Assembly (NCBI GenBank): GCA_002170915.1
Contig: NHHQ01000099.1
Span: 1-12,635, forward strand
Reading direction: 5' to 3'
DNA from: Rhodospirillaceae bacterium TMED167
Lineage (GTDB): Bacteria > Pseudomonadota > Alphaproteobacteria > Rhodospirillales_A > UBA2165
DNA: 12,635 nucleotides
Program-made: the position numbers and the translations under genes
In this document: positions 6,752 to 11,739 of the stretch, one piece after another
Layout of the letters: the number at the start of each line of letters is the position of its first letter
How positions within the stretch are numbered: position 1 is the stretch's first letter
Notes under the pieces: generated by a model
What the model was told of the DNA's origin: nothing
The model's database searches: none
The model's input: the letters and a program-made list of their open reading frames with translations, nothing else

Positions 6752-7231
6752 CTATTTATTTAGCGACTCGACAAAATTGATGACTTTAAGGATATCATCC
6801 GGATTGACCCGTCCGAGCGGGCCCGAGCTGTAAGACGACATCATGACCGTGCCATCACCCTTCATCAGAAATTCGGTCGGCTGAATCATCTCCGGATGCC
6901 GGGCATCCCCGTACCAAGCTCCGATTTGCTCGGCCTGTTCCCGGGTCACCCCTTCGGCGACATCGAAAGCAACGCCATCAGCAACTTCCTTTGCCTCGTC
7001 GCCGGTATCCACACTGGCGGCGAGAACTTTTACGCCCTTTTCCGCAAGCTCGTCCTTATGATCTTCGAAAGCGGCCAACTGCCGCCGACAATAAGGTCAC
7101 CAGTGCCCACGATAGAACAACACAACGTTATATTTGCCGTCCATATGGTCGGGCAGATTGACAGAGCCGCCGCCCGACACCGTAAGCGTCATGGGCGGAA
7201 AAGCACTACCAGGGCCTAATTTTTCTGCCAT
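6752..7231 (-). CDS. Peroxiredoxin-like (AhpC/TSA, redoxin) protein with in-frame UGA read as selenocysteine (Sec45)
   Basis: The ATG at 7231-7229 follows a good AAGGAAAG ribosome binding site. Reading gives M-A-E-K-L-G-P-G-S-A-F-P-P, then V-V-L-F-Y-R-G-H-W, a TGA at 7099-7097, then P-Y-C-R-R-Q-L-A-A-F. The frame continues to a TAG at 6754-6752, for 159 residues including the UGA. Family members read Y-R-G-x-W-C-P-x-C here, so the UGA replaces exactly the peroxidatic cysteine and gives a U-x-x-C motif with C48. The rest is intact: L-A-A-S-V-D (66-71), A-W-Y-G-D (104-108), I-Q-P-T-E-F-L (115-121). This, the SECIS-like hairpin after the UGA and an own terminator favour a selenoprotein over a decayed gene. 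UxxC peroxiredoxin-like proteins are known among marine bacterial selenoproteins. It should reduce peroxides or thiol-disulfides in the cytoplasm. Without UGA decoding a 44-residue stub would result. The Sec machinery genes (selA, selB, selC) are not in the window. The alternative is a nonsense mutation. Confidence 0.8.
7065..7091 (-). promoter_or_regulatory. Putative bacterial SECIS element inside the coding region
   Basis: Just after the UGA (7099-7097) the minus-strand RNA can form an upper stem GGCGGC/GCCGCU (7086-7081 with 7075-7070; five Watson-Crick pairs and one G-U) closed by the loop AGUUG (7080-7076). Below it are two mismatches and a short lower stem (7091-7089 with 7067-7065). 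Sixteen bases separate the UGA from the loop, and the loop has G as its second base followed by U. This fits the loose bacterial SECIS rule: a short stem, a G among the first loop bases, and a loop about 16-37 bases from the UGA. I derived the structure by hand; no energy was calculated. Confidence 0.65.
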
Positions 7232-7449
7232 GGTCTTTCCTTTTCATTTGAGATTTTGAACTTCCCCCTTATCGCGCGCCAGGGTTGAACGGGTTAAAGC
7301 AAATTCGAGCCCGTGGTTCAATCATTCCAGGGCACACGCTCTCGGGTATTTCAAGACCGGATCTAAAAATTGGCGCGTGGCACATCTGTTGGATACGTGC
7401 GCAACGACAGCTAATACCCCAATAAATAATGAGGCGTCGAGAATGAGAC

Positions 7450-7480
7450 AAAAAGAGCGCACCGGTGATCCAGCGCGCCC
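7450..7480 (-). terminator. Rho-independent terminator of the hsp20 gene
   Basis: On minus-strand RNA 7480-7470 pairs fully with 7465-7455 (11 pairs, three of them G-U) around the loop AUCA, followed by UUUUU (7454-7450). The three G-U pairs would be A-C mismatches on the plus strand, so the direction is clear. It lies 33 bases after the hsp20 stop and separates hsp20 from the peroxiredoxin-like gene, whose promoter should lie in 7232-7449. I see no gene in that stretch and no confident promoter boxes. Confidence 0.9.
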
Positions 7481-7513
7481 TTGTTGCACTCGAACGTCAG
7501 AAAGATTTATTGG

Positions 7514-8002
7514 TTAAGCGGCCTGCTTATCCTCTGAACCCAGGGGATTTTTCGTTGCATCAGCGATGCCTGCCGCCGATCCTTTTCTGATCTCAATCTG
7601 GCGGGGTTTGAGGGCCTCGGGCACCTCGCGCTCCAAGTTGATAGTTAGCATTCCGTTGTCCAAGTTGGCGTCGATCACTTTTACGTGATCCGCGAGATCG
7701 AAACAGCGTTCAAAGGCGCGGGTGGCAATACCTTTATGGACATAGCCTATATTGTCGTCAGCCGTCTGTCCTCTCCCTGTGATAAGGAGAGAATGCTCTG
7801 TTTGAGTGATGTCTAGATCTGCCTCAGACATACCCGCCACCGCCATGGTAATTCTGTAAGCATCATCGTCGACAGATTCGATGTTATAGGGCGGGTAGGA
7901 CGGCGCCTGGCTCTGGCGGTGAACAGCCGTGTCCAAAAGCTGTTCCAGGCGGTCAAAACCGACGGAATATTTGAATAGGGGTGAGAAATTTTTTGTACGC
8001 AT
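7514..8002 (-). CDS. Small heat-shock protein, Hsp20 / alpha-crystallin family (IbpA-like)
   Basis: This is a 162-residue protein starting M-R-T-K-N-F-S-P-L-F-K-Y-S-V-G-F-D-R. The P-L-F-x-x-S-V-G-F-D-R-L opening and Y-P-P-Y-N-I-E (36-42) are typical of alphaproteobacterial IbpA-like proteins. The alpha-crystallin domain runs about 37-128, with R-A-F-E-R-C-F-D-L (95-103) and the strand L-D-N-G-M-L-T-I-N-L (114-123). The C-terminal I-x-I motif is I136-E-I138, used for oligomer contacts. It binds unfolding proteins as an ATP-independent holdase in the cytoplasm. AAGGAGG 7 bases before the ATG at 8002 sets the start. The frame is open 57 codons further upstream, but those residues are not family-like and cover the leader. 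Expression is probably held down at low temperature by the leader hairpin and released on heating. Confidence 0.93.
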   Translation of the reverse strand: MRTKNFSPLFKYSVGFDRLEQLLDTAVHRQSQAPSYPPYNIESVDDDAYRITMAVAGMSEADLDITQTEHSLLITGRGQTADDNIGYVHKGIATRAFERCFDLADHVKVIDANLDNGMLTINLEREVPEALKPRQIEIRKGSAAGIADATKNPLGSEDKQAA

Positions 8003-8004
8003 GT

Positions 8005-8028
8005 CATATCCTCCTTCGAAGCAATATG
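8005..8028 (-). promoter_or_regulatory. ROSE-like RNA thermometer hairpin masking the hsp20 ribosome binding site
   Basis: The hsp20 leader, just 2 bases before the start codon, can fold as CAUAU/AUAUG (8028-8024 with 8009-8005), then a bulged U and a G-G opposition, then CUUC with GGAG closed by a GAA loop. The Shine-Dalgarno AAGGAGG is thus buried. The UUGCU opposite AGGAU, with a G-G mismatch, is the hallmark of the ROSE family of heat-sensing leaders upstream of rhizobial and other proteobacterial hsp20 genes. The weak imperfect helix would melt on warming. Upstream helices of a full ROSE element may lie in about 8029-8085 but were not worked out. Confidence 0.72.
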
Positions 8029-8120
8029 GGTTTGAATGAGATTTGCCATCATGGTCTAATCCCTTAGTATTGACGGCTATGGACCCTAAATAGGCATCCG
8101 CCGACCGAGCTAATTTAGTA

Positions 8121-8136
8121 CGGCAGAATTCCGCCG
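8121..8136. repeat. Imperfect palindrome in the hsp20 upstream region
   Basis: CGGC-AGAATTCC-GCCG has 7 of 8 symmetric positions and lies about 119 bases upstream of the hsp20 start. It could be an operator or chance. No regulator is recognised. Confidence 0.3.
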
Positions 8137-8233
8137 CAATAGGATAAACCGCAAATTTAACGAAGACAGTCACAAAGAGAGGAGAACATTTGAGCAGTGA
8201 TCAGCGGCGTCAAGATCCACCCCTTATTTTAGG

Positions 8234-8314
8234 TTAGCGTTGGTCCAGCACATACGTGATGGCGACAATGCTCGACAGGCAAACCAACAATACGCTGATC
8301 AGCGTAATCATCAT
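8234..8314 (-). CDS. Possible 26-residue single-span membrane peptide
   Basis: An ATG at 8314-8312 opens a 26-codon frame ending with TAA at 8236-8234. It begins M-M-I-T-L-I-S-V-L-L-V-C-L-S-S-I-V-A, continues I-T-Y-V-L and ends D-Q-R. Residues about 3-22 form one hydrophobic segment long enough to span a membrane, with a charged C-terminal end. AAGAGGA sits 5 bases before the ATG and is a reasonable ribosome binding site. The second ATG (8311) is an alternative. There is no competing gene on either strand here. It reads toward hsp20, whose start is 231 bases further on, so it may be stress-linked, but that is inference. Short hydrophobic ORFs also arise by chance. Confidence 0.45.
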   Translation of the reverse strand: MMITLISVLLVCLSSIVAITYVLDQR

Positions 8315-8463
8315 GTACAGTCCTCTTAACCAGCAAGGTGTAAGGGTGATCGGAACCCTTTAAAGAACTCTTAACGGAGGTGGGTCAGACTACAGACGAA
8401 TAGGATGGATGTCGGTGCCGGAACCGGTTACACCTGACGAAATTTCTCTGAAAGCTCAGACCT

Positions 8464-9330
8464 GTGACATCATCTTCTTCGCTTCCCGGTATTATTCTCA
8501 TGACCCTCGCCGTCATTCTTTTCGCATGGAAGGATGCGCTGGCAAAATTGACCGGTGGGTATTACTCCCCGGTCCTCATCATCTGGGCGCAAGTCGTATT
8601 CATGTTTGGGATCTGGTTTCCCATCTTAGTCTATAAATATGGCTGGAGTTGGTTGATTCCCAAACCCTTTGGTTGGCAGGTAGCTCGGGGACTGTCAGTG
8701 GTCACGAGCATTGGATTATTTTACTGGGCAATTTTACTAATCCCCCTCGCTGACGCCACGGCAATGGCATTCACAGCGCCGCTAATTGTCACCGCGCTGT
8801 CCCCATGGATGCTTGGCGAAAAAGTGGGCGTGCGACGTTGGAGCGCGGTCTTATTTGGTTTTCTGGGTGCTTTAATTTTACTTCGGCCGGCTTTCGATGG
8901 TGATAGCATTGGTTACCTGCTGGCATTTACTGCCGGTCTCTTATTGGGGTTCTTCTACACAGCCAATCGTAAATTGGCAGATGCTGCGCCCCCCCTCGTC
9001 AGCGTCGCCTATTCAGCTTACATGGGGGTGATTATCCTCACTCCCTTAGTTCCGTTCAAATGGACGACACCGAGACTGGAGGACGGGGGGCTCATTCTGG
9101 GCTTCGTAGTGTTATCAGCTATTGGGCAGAGTTTGCTGATAACCGCCTTCCGTTTTGGCCAGGCTAGTCGTGTAGCGCCATTGCATTTTATACAAATTGT
9201 CGCGGCAACATTTTTCGGATTTCTAATGTTTGACGACTTTCCCGACATGCTTACCTGGGTCGGCGTTTTGGTTGTTGTTCTTTCTGGACTCTACATCGCC
9301 ATGCGAGAGACAAAAATAAAGGCGATGTAA
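8464..9330 (+). CDS. DMT superfamily transporter, EamA domains
   Basis: This is a 288-residue inner-membrane protein with about ten hydrophobic segments in two homologous EamA halves. The first helix carries L-F-A-W-K-D-A-L-A-K (about 19-28). The end of the first half carries the common P-L-A-D-A-T-A-M-A-F-T-A-P-L (92-105) followed by L-G-E-K-V-G-V-R-R-W and G-A-L-I-L-L-R-P. The second half has Q-A-S-R-V-A-P and a short basic C-terminus. Family members export small metabolites or act as drug/metabolite carriers; the substrate is not predictable. The start is GTG at 8464, the first start codon after an in-frame TGA at 8449. The ATG at 8500 (residue 13) is possible but would cut into the first helix. 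Neither has a strong Shine-Dalgarno sequence. Confidence 0.88.
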   Translation: MTSSSSLPGIILMTLAVILFAWKDALAKLTGGYYSPVLIIWAQVVFMFGIWFPILVYKYGWSWLIPKPFGWQVARGLSVVTSIGLFYWAILLIPLADATAMAFTAPLIVTALSPWMLGEKVGVRRWSAVLFGFLGALILLRPAFDGDSIGYLLAFTAGLLLGFFYTANRKLADAAPPLVSVAYSAYMGVIILTPLVPFKWTTPRLEDGGLILGFVVLSAIGQSLLITAFRFGQASRVAPLHFIQIVAATFFGFLMFDDFPDMLTWVGVLVVVLSGLYIAMRETKIKAM

Positions 9331-9352
9331 TCAAGGGTGCGATGCGCGGGTC

Positions 9353-9365
9353 TAGACAGTGTCTA
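9353..9365. repeat. Perfect 13-base palindrome downstream of the DMT gene
   Basis: TAGACA-G-TGTCTA has two perfect 6-base arms, 22 bases after the DMT stop. No T-run follows, so it is not a standard terminator. It could be an operator for the downstream small gene or chance. Confidence 0.35.
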
Positions 9366-9505
9366 ATGTGCCTTCATTAGGATTATCTAAAAATTACCTC
9401 GTTGGCTGTAACAACACGGCCCTATTAAGTTTTATTCACATTTTATAGAAGATTAGAGGTTCGCAAAGCATGCCCCGTTAAAAAATTTTATGTGGGTTTG
9501 TCTTA

Positions 9506-9526
9506 GGCATGAATATTTTGCATGCC
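9506..9526. repeat. Inverted repeat upstream of the 54-residue gene
   Basis: GGCATG and CATGCC are separated by 9 AT-rich bases. Outside them GTCT (9500-9503) and AGAC (9527-9530) extend the pairing after a 2-base bulge. It lies 71 bases before the start codon and could be a leader hairpin or a regulator site. Confidence 0.4.
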
Positions 9527-9583
9527 AGACCAAATCAAATGATATGAGCGCCTTTTTCGATACACACGTACTAATAAAAGAAA

Positions 9584-9589
9584 AAGGAG
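9584..9589 (+). promoter_or_regulatory. Ribosome binding site deciding the start of the 54-residue gene
   Basis: AAGGAG within a purine-rich stretch lies 8 bases before the ATG at 9598. It argues for that start over the in-frame upstream ATG at 9490, which has no such signal. Confidence 0.75.
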
Positions 9590-9597
9590 ACATAAAC

Positions 9598-9762
9598 ATG
9601 ATTAAGACATTTCCAAAGATCGCGTGGGTTGAGCGTTTGCTAGCAGATGTGGAAGTAATGACAATGGAAGAACTCCTCGACGTAGAGCGTGAACAACAGC
9701 GCTTGGAGAGAGAGATCGATCGAGGCTACGAGGCCTGGGTCAATACCGTCAGTACCTCGTAA
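9598..9762 (+). CDS. Small hypothetical protein, 54 residues, acidic helical
   Basis: No family is recognised. The protein starts M-I-K-T-F-P-K-I-A-W-V-E-R-L-L and is then dominated by charged helix-forming residues: M-T-M-E-E-L-L-D-V-E-R-E-Q-Q-R-L (about 21-36) and E-R-E-I-D-R-G-Y-E-A-W-V (37-48). Leucine and hydrophobic spacing over 14-48 suggests an amphipathic or coiled-coil helix. There is no signal peptide or membrane segment. The ribosome binding site at 9584-9589 is good. The stop codon TAA (9760-9762) lies within the left arm of a perfect hairpin. The gene stands alone between a DMT transporter and a convergent aldo/keto reductase gene. Confidence 0.6.
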   Translation: MIKTFPKIAWVERLLADVEVMTMEELLDVEREQQRLEREIDRGYEAWVNTVSTS

Positions 9763-9781
9763 CAACCATTGTTGTTACGAG
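9756..9781. repeat. Perfect 11-bp inverted repeat overlapping the stop of the small gene
   Basis: CTCGTAACAAC (9756-9766) and GTTGTTACGAG (9771-9781) are exact complements around the 4-base loop CATT. After it comes an A-run rather than a T-run, so on the plus strand it is not a classical terminator. It may be a 3'-end stabilising hairpin or a weak transcription stop between convergent genes. Confidence 0.7.
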
Positions 9782-9954
9782 AAAAAATAAGCGGGGATCG
9801 TGGGATAACGAATCTTCCAGTGTAACGATTGAGAGGTCCGCTTGATGCCATTTAGCAAGATGGGTCTCGTTGATTTTTAGGCGAAAGAGAACGGCTACCA
9901 GTCTGGTCGATGACACTGTTCTAAGATAGGCACTGTTACAATCATATACATTAG

Positions 9955-10959
9955 TTAAACAAAGACCTTTGTCATTTGAACTTTTGCATAACGATCTCCC
10001 GCCGCCGCTCCTATCGGCACCGAGGCAGAGATTTCGTCGATTTCTTCTGAGGACAAAACAACACCAAGGCAAGCCACGTTCTCGTCATAGCGCTCCTGCC
10101 TTTTCGTTCCAGGGATTACAATAATATCCTCTCCTCGCCCTATTAACCAAGCGAGAGCAAGCTGGGCGGGAGTACATCCCTTTTTCACAGCAAATTGTGC
10201 CACCCGACCCGCCAATTCTCGATTAACCCGAAAATTATCTCCAGTAAACCTGGGGTGCTTATGATGCGGATCGTTTTCATCTACAAACTCTGCAGATATG
10301 TATTGGTCTGTTAATATTCCTCGCCCCAAGGGCGAATACGCTATGAAAGAAATGCCTAACTCTGCTGTAGTCTCATAAATCTGCTCTGCTTCAACCCGAT
10401 ACATAAGCGAAAATTCACTTTGTACTGCTGCCAGGGGGTGCGTTTCATGAGCACGACGTATTGTTTCTGGCTTCGCCTCGCAAATACCGATTGCCCGGAC
10501 TTTGCCCTGCTCTACCAATTTGGCCATAGCCCCGACTGTGTCTTCGATAGGCACTTCTCTATCAACCCTGTGTTGAAAGTATAAATCAATTTCACTAATG
10601 CCCAATCGCTGAAGGCTTTTTTCACAGGCTTCGATGACATACTCAGGACGTCCATTTACGCCCATTCCGCCCCCCTCAAGCTGGGTTTGGCCAAATTTCG
10701 TTGCTAGCACGACCTTGTCGCGATAACCGTCTGATAGCGCTCGAGCTAAGACATTTTCGTTGTGACCCCAGCCGTACATATCTGACGAATCAAGAAAATC
10801 CGTGCCTGTGTCAATAGCGTAGCGAACAAAGTCTACAGTCTCTTCATCATCAGCTGTTCCATAGGCGCCAGAAAAAGACATACAACCAAGACCAACGGCC
10901 GCACATTTTAATTCACTCTTGCCCAGTTGACGTTTTGCCGCGGATTTTAAATTACTCAT
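9955..10959 (-). CDS. Aldo/keto reductase family oxidoreductase
   Basis: This is a 334-residue cytoplasmic NADPH-dependent oxidoreductase with a TIM-barrel. It begins M-S-N-L-K-S-A-A-K-R-Q-L-G-K-S, followed by the family strand A-A-V-G-L-G-C-M-S-F-S-G. The catalytic tetrad can be placed at D57 and Y62 (F-L-D-S-S-D-M-Y-G), K88 (L-A-T-K-F-G) and H130 (L-Y-F-Q-H-R). Later family marks are A-I-G-I-C-E-A near 155, Y-S-P-L-G-R-G-I-L near 208 and V-I-P-G-T-K-R near 281, the last binding the cofactor phosphate. The Gln before His130 is normally also a small or polar residue, so activity is expected. The substrate (an aldehyde, ketone or sugar) is unknown. GAGGA 9 bases before the ATG at 10959 sets the start; a TTG two codons earlier is less likely. 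Codon use is more A/T-rich than in the left half of the window. Confidence 0.9.
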   Translation of the reverse strand: MSNLKSAAKRQLGKSELKCAAVGLGCMSFSGAYGTADDEETVDFVRYAIDTGTDFLDSSDMYGWGHNENVLARALSDGYRDKVVLATKFGQTQLEGGGMGVNGRPEYVIEACEKSLQRLGISEIDLYFQHRVDREVPIEDTVGAMAKLVEQGKVRAIGICEAKPETIRRAHETHPLAAVQSEFSLMYRVEAEQIYETTAELGISFIAYSPLGRGILTDQYISAEFVDENDPHHKHPRFTGDNFRVNRELAGRVAQFAVKKGCTPAQLALAWLIGRGEDIIVIPGTKRQERYDENVACLGVVLSSEEIDEISASVPIGAAAGDRYAKVQMTKVFV

Positions 10960-10965
10960 TTCCAA

Positions 10966-10973
10966 CTTTCCTC
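10966..10973 (-). promoter_or_regulatory. Ribosome binding site of the aldo/keto reductase gene
   Basis: GAGGAAAG on the minus strand; its GAGGA core lies 9 bases before the ATG at 10959 and favours that codon over the TTG at 10965. Confidence 0.7.
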
Positions 10974-10996
10974 AGAATTAAATCTGGCTCGCACCA

Positions 10997-11041
10997 TTTA
11001 TCAGCTGATGGTCTCAACTAAAACGAGTTTATCAGTTCGAT
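10997..11041. repeat. Two near-identical TTTATCAG sites upstream of the aldo/keto reductase gene
   Basis: TTTATCAGCTGATG (10997-11010) and TTTATCAGTTCGATG (11028-11042) begin 31 bases apart, about three turns of the helix. The first contains the perfect palindrome ATCAGCTGAT (11000-11009). They lie 38-83 bases upstream of the gene start and resemble a paired operator. No regulator gene is present. Confidence 0.4.
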
Positions 11042-11739
11042 GTAGAGGCTGACGAGAGATTTATAATCTATGCGTTAGGAACTTGATGATGTTTATTCAT
11101 TTTTTCTGACATCCGGTTCAAAATTTGTTCGTTTGTCAAATTAGCAAAACCCATGTTGTTTATCACCTTGCCTTACTCTCGGTTGACCCTGCGTATTTAT
11201 TTTACTGGGAATGACCTCATAAGAGATGTTGCTGCGTTTTAAGCTATTTTAAGAGCGAGTAGCCTCCTGGCGCATGCTATTTCATCAAACCGTCGCCTTT
11301 TAGCTACAGATAACTCCTCGGGAAATAAACTTAGCGATCTAGATCCTTGCCCTTCTTGAGATGACTTTACTCTCAACAACTGTTCCTTTTTTATTTGCTT
11401 GTATTCGGAACCAAAACGAACAGAAGCCATTGCCGATGAATTGAACCAACAGCGGCGCGATTTTTAAACCGTCTGAAAAATCCATTAAGTTAACTTGTCG
11501 CCTTTTGAGACCCACCTTAATGGCAAGTTGCATGGTTGACACCGTTGTTGCCTTTAAACTGTATCAAACAGGCGAAATCGAAAATAGTCTAATGTTATTA
11601 TAATTGGATTAACTTAGATGCGATTAAAAATATATTTACTAGATGGTTACCATGCTTTTTGTCTGATATGTCCACCAAGTGTTTGTCATTTAACACCGAT
11701 TAAAGGCAGGTCCCTCTTATCTCTAATCAATCGCCTACC

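Larger units (their letters stand above)
10966..11739. other. 774-base AT-rich gene-poor stretch between divergent genes
   Basis: The left end holds the aldo/keto reductase upstream signals and the right end should hold the promoter of the second DMT gene. No RNA gene, insertion sequence end or recognisable protein is seen. Two overlapping minus-strand frames (11239-11430 and from 11542 to 11339) encode 60-70 residue lysine/arginine-rich peptides without recognisable motifs or ribosome binding sites. They may be noise or remnants of a decayed gene. A TATAAT at 11599-11604 and a TTGACA at 11536-11541 are present on the plus strand but are not correctly spaced for one promoter. Confidence 0.6.

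Noticed and set aside
7100..7231. A 44-residue gene ending at the UGA, plus a separate redoxin fragment starting at TTG 7078
   Set aside because: The two halves are in the same frame and together form one full-length redoxin. The second half has no ribosome binding site, so a single UGA-containing gene explains the sequence better.
7288..7320. tRNA-like T-arm look (TTCGA between CGGG and CCCG)
   Set aside because: No acceptor, D or anticodon arms can be fitted around it; it is only a small inverted repeat.
7269..7451. 60-codon minus-strand ORF between hsp20 and the peroxiredoxin-like gene
   Set aside because: It begins at the U-run of the hsp20 terminator, has no recognisable motif or ribosome binding site, and occupies the expected promoter region.
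8003..8173. 57-codon N-terminal extension of hsp20
   Set aside because: The residues are not Hsp20-like, and the perfect ribosome binding site with the ROSE-like hairpin points to the start at 8002.
9490..9597. 36-codon extension of the small 54-residue gene
   Set aside because: There is no ribosome binding site at 9490, while AAGGAG is ideally placed for the ATG at 9598.
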